64,000 bases of DNA from Beta vulgaris subsp. vulgaris (Eukaryota > Streptophyta > Magnoliopsida > Caryophyllales > Amaranthaceae), in contig NC_079206.1 of NCBI RefSeq assembly GCF_026745355.1, positions 23,902,899 through 23,966,898 on the forward strand, read 5' to 3'. Position 1 is the first letter of the stretch. The number at the start of each line of letters is the position of its first letter. Shown one piece after another: positions 21,688 through 32,660 of the stretch. Below the pieces are notes generated by a model. The model was given only the letters and a program-made list of their open reading frames with translations, was not told the DNA's origin and did no database searches. A program made the position numbers and the translations under genes.

Positions 21688-22356
21688 GCTCCCCCAAGCT
21701 AGGCTTGGGACAAGAATCAAATGTGGCCAATGGCTTGTAATGTAGGTATCAATCAAACAAAGTCAGAAAAGGCTCAGCGGGGCTAGAGGAAGGATAATAT
21801 GAAAATAAGAATAACTCTGGAGCTAAGATCATCAAATGAAACGCCTCAATCATATCAAAATATGTGCACTATCAAATATCAAGGAGTACCAAGTCAAAGT
21901 CAAGATCAATGCAACAACGAGGAACTAATCACACATGAAAGAACATAACTGACACAGATACGTCAGTTTATAGGCACAAAAGCTCACTTAGGTTAAGGTG
22001 TCTGCATAGTAATGTTAAATCGAGCCAGAGAAAGATCAATCAATCTTACCACAAACAATCAGTTGCGAAACAATCGTGCTATGAAGTATCATGAACAAGA
22101 TGAGTGACACTCAACAAATGTAGTAAATATCAACAAGGTTTTCAACAAGTTTAGCAGTAGTCCATAGATGCAACTAAAATGAGATGAAATCTAATATGAG
22201 ATGAAATATGCTAATGCAACTAAGAAAGCAGTACAATTTTTTTGGTTACACGTAAACTCCCACTCCTAATAAGCAGTACAAACCGTGCAACATCCTACAA
22301 AAACAATAAAATCTACACTAGAAAGCAAATAAAGGATAGAATATTCCCCCAAGCTA
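21688..22356 (-). repeat. Two extra polypurine-tract-like motifs, internal region 1
   Basis: GCTCCCCCAAGCTA at 21688-21701 and TTCCCCCAAGCTA at 22344-22356 repeat the core of the terminal tract (plus-strand CTCCCCCAAGCTA). The rest of 20917-22700 is AT-rich, with T-runs at about 21520-21590, and has no coding sense that I trust. Confidence 0.6.
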
Positions 22357-22884
22357 AAATTTGCAGTGTCCTCACTGCATAAACCAGTTCAGAAAAGGAA
22401 CGAAAAGCAATCCCGGGAATCACCAAATCACCAAGTGGCCCACCAAAAAAACACAACAACACAAAAACTATACACAAATCCCGACAAACCGGCGAACTAA
22501 TAATTCAATCAATGTACAAGATTCTCAACAAGATGGCATCAAAACCAAAATCGAAGCAAAAATCAGAGATGAACATTAATGACAATTAGAGAGTGAGAAA
22601 AGATGCTTACTACCAATTAATTGGGAGAAAAGTCAAATGTGCTCAAAATCATGTCATATATGCTTCACGATGGCGAACTTGGACCAATTTGATGCCTATT
22701 TGAAAGAACCCTGTAAGAATCATTAATTAAAAATTAGAAATCCACTGGAAAGAAGTACTAACAAAAGAAATTAAACACAAAAAAAAATAGAAAAGAGGAA
22801 AGAAAAATCAGAAAAATACAAAAAATAGAAAGAAAAGAAGAAATAAAAGTAAAAGGAGAAGGAAATAAGGAAATAAAGAGAAGA

Positions 22885-23370
22885 AGGGTCGACGGGAGAA
22901 GGCGTTGGGGGGTGTCAGGTGCGGCGCGGAGATCAGTCGACGGTAGGGTAGTGGCGACTGGCGAGGGATGATGTAGTCTGGTGGTGCGACGGTGAGATGT
23001 GTGGTTGGCGGTAGGGCGGAGGGTAGGGGGAGGAGAAAGACGGTGAAGAGAGCAGGGGATGGGGGACGAAAACAGGGGGCTGCTGGTGCGAAGGCAATGG
23101 AGTCTCGAGGGATTGGCGGTGCGCTGGTGGTGCGGATTGGCGGTGCGCTGGTGGTGCGGATGGGCGGTGCTTGGTGGTCGTGCATTGGCGAAATCCGGCG
23201 AGAGGTTGACGTTGAGTGAGCGGTGTGGACGCCGGCGATAAGTCCGGAAGGTATGCGCCGGTGTTGGTGCTCCGGTGAGGACGGCAGTTCGTCGGAGAAG
23301 GGAAGGTTGTGAGGCAGGTTGTCGGTCCTCTTTCTCTCTCGACGTACTGCTGCGTCTTCGACTCATTTTT
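22885..23370 (-). other. GC-rich segment of internal region 1, with 24-bp minisatellite
   Basis: A sharply bounded GC-rich block sits in otherwise AT-rich sequence. On the minus strand it stays open as a Pro/Arg/Ser/Thr-rich reading (about 23360-22880, SRRRSSTSREKEDRQ start) without recognisable domain. A 24-bp unit (GGATTGGCGGTGCGCTGGTG core) is repeated about 2.5 times at 23110-23175. It follows the conserved GGGAGGCAACCC motif (plus-strand GGGTTGCCTCCC at about 23483-23494) that often comes after the coding part of Athila/Tat elements. It could be a captured host sequence or element leader; I cannot tell. Confidence 0.45.
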
Positions 23371-23508
23371 TTTTTCTTAAAATTCTTTTCAATTCCACCT
23401 ACAATCACAAGAACCAACAACACACCAAAAACCACACACAAAGAATGAAAAAAAAAAAAAAGAAAAAAAATAAGTTAAAACTCGGGTTGCCTCCCGAAAA
23501 GCGCAAAT

Positions 23509-24659
23509 TTAAGGTCTTGCATGACCGTTAGTAGACCCATAACAGTTCAATGCTCGAAGAAGCTTATCATATGTTCCTGCATACATCTCAGAGCATATTA
23601 TATAACAGTGAAAAGGAAAAATGAAAAATATTAGTCCTAAAAAATTATTAAAACTACAAAAAGAAAAATCAAACGAAAAGTTATATTTACAAGAAGAAAA
23701 AGAAAAATCGTTAGTCTTTTTACATGACTCAAAAGAAGGAAAAGAAACGAATTGTACATTATTTACATTATCATGAAAGTCATTCAAAAGGGGAGAAAAC
23801 GGAAACGATGGAGGATATAATATAGGGAGAAGATAGAATATCAAGTTTCTCAGAAATGGAACATGAGACTCAAAAACAGTAGGTGTTACCGATAAAGACT
23901 CATAAATCACCTCACGCTCAACGTGACTCTCCTCCAAAGAGGAAATTTCAACCATGGCTTCTTCCTCCTGCAAAACATCCATCACATTAGTCATTCTTTC
24001 AATCTTTTCATCATCCCAACAGCTCTCATTTATTATCCACCCCTCATTATCATCATAAATAAATGGACCGGGGCTAGAATTCTGAGCAGATTGACATTCA
24101 AATTGGGAAGAGGGGTCGAAACCATCTATTAATGTCACATCACAAGAAGAAAAATCATGAGAAGTAGACTGACAATTAGAACAATAAGGGGGTGGTGACA
24201 TGTAAGTTTGGGGTGAAAGAGCAGATGAAGACATCTCCCACTCATAAGTATCTCTAGCCAACCACTCAATTAAATCCCAACAATAATCAGGCGATTGGAA
24301 TAGAAATCCTGCATCACACATAGATTCTACCACCATCCTAGTTTCTTCATTTAACCCCTCATAAATCACTAGGCACATATCCCATAATTCAATTCCATGA
24401 TTAGGACCTATAAAATCACCAAGTCTGTGATAGTATTTCCAAAACAATTCATTCTCATATTGAGGAAAGAAAAAGCTCTAAAATTACTAGCATATACATG
24501 GGATTCACATAACATATGAGGTAATTCAGGAGAACTCATGCAAAAATTGGGAGGATTTTGATATGATGCATCAAAACTGTAAACATGAGAATTCCAAAAA
24601 TTATTACTATGTTGCCTAGCAAAATAATTATCCCCATCATCAAAATAGCATGACTCCAT
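23509..24659 (-). pseudogene. gag: Gag of the tandem element, copy 1
   Basis: It starts at ATG 24659 (MESCYFDDGDNYFARQ) about 110 bases inside the primer site. The central helical region has LFWKYYHRLGDF, LWDMCLVIYEGLNEETR and the segment DYCWDLIEWLARDTYEWE, which matches the conserved 'YNGL...TR...LIE.MA.N.YQW' pattern of Athila/Tat gag. A zinc knuckle CSNCQSTSHDFSSC (CX2CX4HX4C) follows at about 24185-24144, then an acidic tail. One frameshift near 24460-24480 divides it. It should assemble particles and bind element RNA; enzymes must come from elsewhere. Confidence 0.8.
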
Positions 24660-24768
24660 GATACAAAAAAAATTAAAAATAAATAAATAAAAATATTCAC
24701 AAAAAGGGAAAAAAATATATACAATTTAGTCTCACCAACAATAAAAACTAACTAAAACAAAACCGTCT

Positions 24769-24785
24769 CCCCGGCAACGGCGCCA
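24769..24785 (-). promoter_or_regulatory. tRNA-Asp primer site, internal region 1
   Basis: The minus strand reads TGGCGCCGTTGCCGGGG, a 17-base complement of the 3' end of plant tRNA-Asp. It is five bases from LTR 2. This type of site is usual in Athila/Tat-type elements. Confidence 0.93.
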
Positions 24786-24790
24786 AAATT

Positions 24791-26232
24791 TGGTAGGCGT
24801 GTCGCGCACCTAACAAAAATAAATAACCTAACTAATCCTCCTAACTATGTAGTAGGGTAAGTCAGAGTCGATCCCACAGAGAGAAAGTTGTTCTATGATT
24901 AGTTCTTAAATAATGGTAAGACTAAAGAAGTTATATCAAGAATAATGGTGAGATTAAACTATACTAATCAATATAAAATAAAAGACTCTATAGTTAAGTA
25001 TCCCCACTAGCACGAAATAATACAAAATAATTTCTACCCCAAACTAATAAATTAAAGGTTCACAAGGAAAAGTACACCCTATAAAGTACCATAGACCTCT
25101 CCCGAGTATCTATGGCTTCTCTAATATGCATTCAAGCCTACTCCCGTGGAATCATGCAAATTAAAGACATTAAACACACACTTTAACTTCCTAAATATCC
25201 ATTCTACCTACTCCCGTGGAGAACTTCATGTCCTTAATTGAAATATCAAATCCGTCAAAATCCAACTCCCGTTGTGATCAAGACAATGGAATCATAACAA
25301 TACTAGTTATCCCTAATCTAGTATTGGAATATGCACAATCAATTAAGCAAGAACAATTAACAATTAATATGAGAATTTAAAGAAACAATCATGAATTAAA
25401 TCATACTAGGGTTTAACTTAACCATAGATAAAAGAAACTACTCTATCATGAAATAAATAATGAAATCTAAAACTATAAAGAAAAATAATTAAAGAAATCA
25501 ATGAAAGAAACTAATGAATCATAATTAATGAAGAAGAATAAAAACTAGGGTTTACACTAAAAACTAGAGAGAAAGAAGGAGAGAAAACTAAACCCTAAAA
25601 CCTAAAAAGAAATAACGTGAGAGGGAGGAGGAGAGAGAAAGAATGAAAACCTATCTAAATAAATATTCAATAACCTAATATGACTTGGAAAGTAATTTAC
25701 AGAAAATCTTAAATAAATCATTAATACGCGGATTAGTGATCCGCGCGTACGCGTGGCATATTCCAGCAGAATCAGTCAATCTTCCGAAAGGCATAACTCC
25801 TTGACTAAAAGTCTCCTCGGGGCGTGCCACCTATCGTTGGAAAGCTCTTCAAGTCTAGTTTCCAAATATGCTGAATTACTCGATTCTAAGAATCACATCA
25901 AAAGTTATGATCAGAAGAGTAACATGACTCCTTTTTACATTTCTTCTAATGATTTTCCGCTTCGTTTTCGCTCAAATTCGTACTATAAAATATCTATGAC
26001 GATCCTTATGCATTGTAGCTTCCTTCCAAGTGTCCTAATCCTCAAGCTTAACTAATCATACTCCAAATAAGTCTTCAATGCCTGAAATTCATCAAAAAAC
26101 AAGAAAACATACCGAATAGGAATAGAAAAGCATAACTTAAGAATATAATGCACAATGAACCTAAATATGAAACTAAATGCTCTAAAATGCAACCTAAATG
26201 CACTAAAAACTATATATATAAATGACTTATCA
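24791..26232 (-). repeat. LTR 2 of the tandem array, shared middle LTR (1442 bp)
   Basis: It has the same ends as LTR 1 (TGGTAGGCGTG ... ACTTATCA). It has a primer site on its left and a polypurine tract on its right, so it serves as 5' LTR of internal region 1 and 3' LTR of internal region 2. Differences from LTR 1 and LTR 3 are mainly small indels. Confidence 0.93.
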
Positions 26233-26248
26233 AACTCCCCCAAGCTAA
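26233..26248 (-). promoter_or_regulatory. Polypurine tract, internal region 2
   Basis: Minus-strand TAGCTTGGGGGAGTT lies directly before the LTR start at 26232. The extra tract-like motifs of copy 1 are conserved in this copy at 27026-27039 and 27688-27700. Confidence 0.8.
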
Positions 26249-28231
26249 ACCTTGCTTGTCCTCAAGCAATAAGACATAGACATCGGAAAAGTTAGACAAC
26301 CTACAATATAACTACAACAGGGCTAAACACTCAATTGAAAACACAAGAGATATAATCATCACTACATAAGCCAAGCATCGAAACAAGCTCGAACAAAGCC
26401 GCATAGCATATCATGTATCGCAATCGACTCTCCAATCATACCACAAACCATTCTCCCAACTGGATTTAACCAAACATGACAGACCTCACTATAGTTATGT
26501 GCACTCAAATCTCTCATGTGTTTAAGGGTTAAATAATGACTCTCAACCTAAACAGTCGACTCAGATGAAGCAAATATTTTTAACTTTGACTTTTTGACTC
26601 ACTTAATACTCAACAATACAATACATAATGATCAAGAGGACTTTTAGGGGTTGTAATGGGGCTGAGGTTAAAGGTATGGAAATAATTTGGGAATTGTGGT
26701 GGAAAAACCAAGAAGGGGGAGCATCATATAACTGAAAACATGACCATAAAATCACAACAACTCCATGCAACAACCAACAATCTCCAAATCTAATCAACAA
26801 CCTTTTTCACTTAAGAAACTCAATCATAACCCTTTTTATTTCACTTTATTCACAACTTTTTTTTCACTTCTTTTTTTCATTTCATTTTTCACCTTTTTTT
26901 TTGTGTTTCTTTTTTTTTTCAAACCTTCATTTCAATTTCTAAGCTCACTAAACATATTTTTCCATCCTTCTAAACCACAAATAGAGCACTTTAATTCAAT
27001 ACAAACTGAACCAAAAATAATACTCGCTCCCCCAAGCTAGGTTTGGGACAAGAATCAAATGTGGCCAATGGCTTGTAATGTAGGTATCAATCAAACAAAG
27101 TCAGAAAAGGCTCAGCGGGGCTAGAGGAAGGATAATATGAAAATAAGAATAACTCTGGAGCTAAGATCATCAAATGAAACGCCTCAATCATATCAAAATA
27201 TGTGCACTATCAAATATCAAGGAGTACCAAGTCAAAGTCAAGATCAATGCAACAACGAGGAACTAATCACACATGAAAGAACATAACTGACACAGATACG
27301 TCAGTTTATAGGCACAAAAGCTCACTTAGGTTAAGGTGTCTGCATAGTAATGTTAAATCGAGCCAGAGAAAGATCAATCAATCTTACCACAAACAATCAG
27401 TTGCGAAACAATCGTGCTATGAAGTATCATGAACAAGATGAGTGACACTCAACAAATGTAGTAAAATATCAACAAGGTTTTCAACAAGTTTTAGCAGTAG
27501 TCTCATAGATGCAACTAAAATGAGATGAAATCTAATATGAGATGAAATATGCTAATGCAACTAAGAAAGCAGTACAATTTTTTTGGTTACACGTAAACTC
27601 CCACTCCTAATAAGCAGTACAAACCGTGCAACATCCTACAAAAACAATAAAATCTACACTAGAAAGCAAATAAAGGATAGAATATTCCTCCCCCAAGCTA
27701 GAATTTGCAGTGTCCTCACTGCATAAACCAGTTCAGAAAAGGAACGAAAAGCAATCCCGGGATCACCAAATCACCAAAGTGGCCCACCAAAAAACACAAC
27801 ACCACAAAAACTATACACAAATCCCGACAAACCGGCGAACTAATAATTCAATCAATGTACAAGATTCTCAACAAGATGGCATCAAAACCAAAATCGAAGC
27901 AAAAATCAGAGATGAACATTAATGACAATTAGAAGTGAGAAAAGATGCTTACTACCCAATTAATTGGGAGAAAAGTCAAATGTGCTCAAAAATCATGTCA
28001 TAATGCTTCACGATGGCGAACTTGGACCAATTTGATGCCTATTTGAAAGAACCCTGTAAGAATCATTAATATAAAAAATTAGAAATCCACTGGAAAGAAG
28101 TACTAACAAAAGAAATTAAACACAAAAAAAAAATAGAAAAGAGGAAAGAAAAATCAGAAAAATACAAAAAATAGAAAGAAAAGAAGAAATAAAAGTAAAA
28201 GGAGAAGGAAATAAGGAAATAAAAGAGAAGA

Positions 28232-28715
28232 AGGGTCGACGGGAGAAGGCGTTGGGGGGGTGTCAGGTGCGGCGCGGAGATCAGTCGACGGTAGGGTAGT
28301 GGCGACTGGCGAGGGATGATGTAGTCTGGTGGTGCGACGGTGAGATGTGTGGTTGGCGGTAGGGCGGAGGGTAGGGGGAGGAGAAAGACGGTGAAGAGAG
28401 CAGGGGATGGGGGGACGAAAAACAGGGGGGCTGCTGGTGCGAAGGCAATGGAGTCTCGAGGGGATTGGCGGTGCGCTGGTGGTGCGGATTGGCGGTGCGC
28501 TGGTGGTGCGGATGGGCGGTGCTTGGTGGTCGTGCATTGGCGAAATCCGGCGAGAGGTTGACGTTGAGTGAGCGGTGTGGACGCCGGCGATAAGTCCGGA
28601 GGTAGTGCGCCGGTGTTGGTGCTCCGGTGAGGACGGCAGTTCGTCGGAGAAGGGAAGGTTGTGAGGCAGGTTGTCGGTCCTCTTTCTCTCTCGACGTACT
28701 GCTGCGTCTTCGACT
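28232..28715 (-). other. GC-rich segment of internal region 2
   Basis: This is the counterpart of 22885-23370, including the 24-bp repeats at 28465-28520 and the Pro/Arg-rich open reading on the minus strand. Single-base differences in G- and A-runs shift the reading frame relative to copy 1, which argues against selection for this protein. Confidence 0.45.
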
Positions 28716-28863
28716 CATTTTTTTTTTCTTTAAAATTCTTTTCAATTTCCACCTACAATCACAAGAACCAACAACACACCAAAAACCACACACAAAGAAT
28801 GAAAAAAAAAAAAAAGAAAAAAAACTAAGTTAAAACTCGGGTTGCCTCCCGAAAAGCGCAAAT

Positions 28864-30023
28864 TTAAGGTCTTGCATGACCGTTAGTAGACCACTCATAA
28901 CAGTTCAATGCTCGAAGAAGCTTATCATATGTTCCTGCATACATCTCAGAGCATATTATATAACAGTGAAAAGGAAAAATGAAAAATATTAGTCCTAAAA
29001 AATTATTAAAACTACAAAAAGAAAAATCAAACGAAAAGTTATATTTACAAGAAGAAAAAGAAAAATCGTTAGTCTTTTTACATGACTCAAAAGAAGGAAA
29101 AGAAACGAATTGTACATTATTTACATTATCATGAAAGTCATTCAAAAGGGGAGAAAACGGAAACGATGGAGGATATAATATAGGGGAAGAAGATAGAATA
29201 TCAAGTTTCTCAGAATATGGAACATGAGACTCAAAAACAGTAGGTGTTACCGATAAAGACTCATAAATCACCTCACGCTCAACGTGACTCTCCTCCAAAG
29301 AGGAAATTTCAACCATGGCTTCTTCCTCCTGCAAAACATCCATCACATTAGTCATTCTTTCAATCTTTTCATCATCCCAACAGCTCTCATTTATTATCCA
29401 CCCCTCATTATCATCATAAATAAACGGACCGGGGCTAGAATTCTGAGCAGATTGACATTCAAATTGGGAAGAGGGGTCGAAACCATCTATTAATGTCACA
29501 TCACAAGAAGAAAAATCATGAGAAGTAGACTGACAATTAGAACAATAAGGGGGTGGTGACATGTAAGTTTGGGGTGAAAGAGCAGATGAAGACATCTCCC
29601 ACTCATAAGTATCTCTAGCCAACCACTCAATTAAATCCCAACAATAATCAGGCGATTGGAATAGAAATCCTGCATCACACATAGATTCTACCACCATCCT
29701 AGTTTCTTCATTTAACCCCTCATAAATCACTAGGCACATATCCCATAATTCAATTCCATGATTAGGACCTATAAATCACCAAGTCTGTGATAGTATTTCC
29801 AAAACAATTCATTCTCATATTGAGGAAAAGAAAAAATTGCTCTAAAATTACTAGCATATACATGGGATTCACATAACATATGAGGTAATTCAGGAGAACT
29901 CATGCAAAAATTGGGAGGATTTTGATATGATGCATCAAAACTGTAAACATGAGAATTCCAAAAATTATTACTATGTTGCCTAGCAAAATAATTATCCCCA
30001 TCATCAAAATAGCATGACTCCAT
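28864..30023 (-). pseudogene. gag: Gag of the tandem element, copy 2
   Basis: Same protein as copy 1: start ATG 30023 (MESCYFDDGD), LWDMCLVIYEGLNEETR, DYCWDLIEWLARDTYEWE and zinc knuckle CSNCQSTSHDFSSC. The frame breaks at a different place: here the N-terminal part reads through to YYHRLGDL and the shift falls at about 29770 (one A fewer in an A-run). Copy 1 is intact at that point but broken about 40 bases upstream in gene order. The parent element therefore probably had an unbroken gag. Confidence 0.8.
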
Positions 30024-30135
30024 GATACAAAAAAAATATTAAAAAATAAATAAATAAAAATATTCACAAAAAGGGAAAAAAATATATACAATTTAGTCTC
30101 ACCAACAATAAAAACTAACTAAAACAAAACCGTCT

Positions 30136-30152
30136 CCCCGGCAACGGCGCCA
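30136..30152 (-). promoter_or_regulatory. tRNA-Asp primer site, internal region 2
   Basis: Identical to the 17-base site of internal region 1, five bases from LTR 3. Confidence 0.93.
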
Positions 30153-30157
30153 AAATT

Positions 30158-31627
30158 TGGTAGGCGTGTGCGCACTAACAAAAATAAATAACCTAACTAA
30201 TCCTCCTAACTATGTAGTAGGGTAAGTCAGAGTCGATCCCACAGAGAGAAAGTTGTTCTATGATTAGTTCTTAAATAATGGTAAGACTAAAGAAGATTAA
30301 TATCAAGAATAATGGTGAGATTAAACTATACTAATCAATATAAAAATAAAAGACTCTATAGTTAAGTATCCCCACTAGCACGAAATAATACAAAATAATT
30401 TCTACCCCAAACTAATAAATTAAAGGTTCACAAGGAAAAGTACACCCTATAAAGTACCATAGACCTCTCCCGAGTATCTATGGCTTCTCTAATATGCATT
30501 CAAGCCTACTCCCGTGGAATCATGCAAATTAAAGACATTAAACACAACACTTTAACTTCCTAATAATCCATTCTACCTACTCCCGTGGAGAACTTCATGT
30601 CCTTAATTGAAATATTCAAATCCGTCAAAATCCAACTCCCGTTGTGATCAAGACAATGGAATCATAACAATACTAGTTATCCCTAATCTAGTATTGGAAT
30701 ATGCACAATCAATTAAGCAAGAACAATTAACAATTAATATGAGAATTTAAAGAAACAATTATGAATTAAATCATACTAGGGTTTAACTTAACCATAGATA
30801 AAAGAAACTACTCTATCATGAGATAAATAATGAAATCTAAAACTATAAAAGAAAACATAATTAAAGAAATCAATGAAAGAAACTAATGAAACTCATAAAT
30901 TAATGAAAAAGAATGAAAACTAGGGTTTACACTAAAAACTAGAGAGAAAGAGAAGAAGAGAGAAAAACTAAACCCTAAAACCTAAAAAAGAAATAACGTG
31001 AGAGGGAGGAGGAGAGAGAAAGAATGAAAACCTATCTAAATAAATATTCAATAACCTAATATGACTTGGAAAGTAATTTACAACATAAGAAAAATCTTAA
31101 ATAAATCATTAATACGCGGATTAGTGATCCGCGCGTACGCGTGGCATATTCCAGCAGAATCAGTACAATCTTCCGAAAGGCATAACTCCTTGACTAAAAG
31201 TCTCCTCGGGGCGTGCAACCTATCGTTGGAAAGCTCTTCAAGTCTAGTTTCCAAATATGCTAGAATTACTCGATTCTAAGAATCACATCAAAAGTTATGA
31301 TCAGAAGAGTAGACATGACTCCTTTTTGACATTTCTTCTAATGATTTTCCGCTTCGTTTTCGCTCAAATTCGTACTATAAAATATCTATGACGATCCTTA
31401 TGCATTGTAGCTTCCTTCCAAGTGCTCCTAATCCTCAAGCTTAACTAATCATACTCCAAATAAGTCTTCAATGCCTGAAATTCATCAAAAAACAAGAAAA
31501 CATACCGAATAGGAATAGAAAAGCATAACTTAAGAATATAATGCAACAATGAACCTAAATATGAAACTAAATGCTCTAAAATGCAACCTAAATGCATCTA
31601 AAAACTATATATATAAATGACTTATCA
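30158..31627 (-). repeat. LTR 3 of the tandem array (1470 bp)
   Basis: It has the same ends as LTR 1 and 2 and is followed by AGGGG (31628-31632), matching the duplication left of LTR 1. Near its start it reads GTGTGCGCACTAAC where LTR 1 and 2 have GTGTCGCGCACCTAAC. In minus orientation this is the 5'-most LTR. Confidence 0.93.
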
Positions 31628-31632
31628 AGGGG

Positions 31633-32660
31633 GCTGAATTGTTGTTGAAGGAAAAATTTTTGAATTTATAAAGCGGAATAGAAATAACTTTAACACTTAA
31701 GAGAAAAGACACACAAAATTTTACAAGGAAAACTTCCTAGTCCCAATAGGAAGAAAAACCTTGACCCTAAGGGATTTTAATCTCAACTTTCTTTAATGAA
31801 ATAGGCCAAAAGAATCTCTCTTTACAACCTAATAAGGACCTTCTCTGCTCCTCTAGAAACTTGTTCCTAGTCACTCAATTCCCCCTAAACTAATGACACT
31901 CACTTTGACTTCTCTAGAAGTCTTCTCTTTTCTCTCGTTCTTTTTTTTATCTCAAAGATATTCTCTGAATTTTATCTCACCCAAACACTTAGAAGATTAT
32001 ATTACAGGCAATAATGGAAGAAGAAAAATACAGAAAAACTTTCTAAATAAAAATTCTCTTTTCGAGCTAGAAAGTTATATTTTTTCTTCAGGAAATCTTC
32101 TTTTTTTATAGTTTTTGAATCGACCATTTTCTTCTGGAATTTCACTTCTCCATGATCTCCTGAACTCATGCTTGTAATATCGTGTGAGCCATAGCCTAAA
32201 TTAGCTACGCATGTTCCAAAAGTATAACAACGGTAATAGCAGCTCCCGTTACCCATTAGTGGAGCAAAATTCTAGCTGGTAGTTGCTTTGTGCTTGGTCG
32301 ATTTGTTATGAAGGTTAGAGAAATTCAAGGAGGTGATTCCTACTTTTGCACGCCACTTCAGCCAACTAACTTGTCGAGTACTATTTTACTCCAATGCGAA
32401 TATCAACTATATTTCAACAATAACAACAACCATATCTAATAACTAAGATTCTTTACTAAAAAGATTCTAAGTTAATAGATCATTAAATATACCTTATAAT
32501 TTCAAGTGAATAAAAGGAATATCTTGACTTAGATTATTAGATCTTTCTCTTCAAGATATATAAAATAAACATGATAATATTTTTGGTGTTTTATTATTTT
32601 CTAAAATAACATAATATTTTTACCTAACTATTTGGCATCATCAAAACATGGAATACAATA
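31633..32660 (-). repeat. Larger piece of the solo Sirevirus-type LTR
   Basis: This continues the LTR begun at 19404. It matches the copia C1 LTR in ACAAGGAAAACTTCCTAG, CCCAATAGGAAGAAAAACC and the end CATCATCAAAA. There is no gene in it; the small readings at 31893-32256 are shadows. Confidence 0.8.

Larger units (their letters stand above)
19444..31627 (-). mobile_element. Tandem LTR-internal-LTR-internal-LTR array of a gag-only (TR-GAG-like) gypsy element
   Basis: Three LTRs (19444-20900, 24791-26232, 30158-31627) alternate with two internal regions (20901-24790, 26233-30157). All five parts are near-identical between copies. Each internal region has a tRNA-Asp primer site and polypurine tract at the proper edges and codes only for gag; protease, reverse transcriptase and integrase are missing. 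Such gag-only non-autonomous elements are known from plants as TR-GAG. AGGGG is duplicated at 19439-19443 and 31628-31632, so the whole 12.2 kb behaves as one insertion. It must be mobilised in trans, presumably by an Athila/Tat-type relative. Confidence 0.92.
19404..32660 (-). mobile_element. Solo Sirevirus-type LTR (19404-19443 plus 31633-32660), split by a later insertion
   Basis: The LTR starts TGTTGTTCTAGTATGAGCAC on the plus strand and ends GGAATACAATA. Its total length without the insert is about 1068 bp. Its two ends align with those of the copia C1 LTR (…TTCAACTACAAGAGGGGG; CATCATCAAAA). The terminal dinucleotide has changed from CA to TA at 32660. TCTCA flanks it at 19399-19403 and 32661-32665, inside the integrase of copia C3, so the full element was inserted there and has collapsed to one LTR. 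The interrupting sequence is the tandem array at 19444-31627. Confidence 0.85.

Noticed and set aside
22361..22579. Plus-strand Lys/Asn/Thr-rich ORF, also at 27705-27932
   Set aside because: Frame not kept between the two near-identical copies, AT-rich and opposite to gag; no domain.
24769..24785. 3' end of a tRNA-Asp gene
   Set aside because: Only the last 17 bases match, no cloverleaf lies upstream, and the site sits five bases from an LTR in minus orientation; it is a primer binding site (same at 30136-30152).
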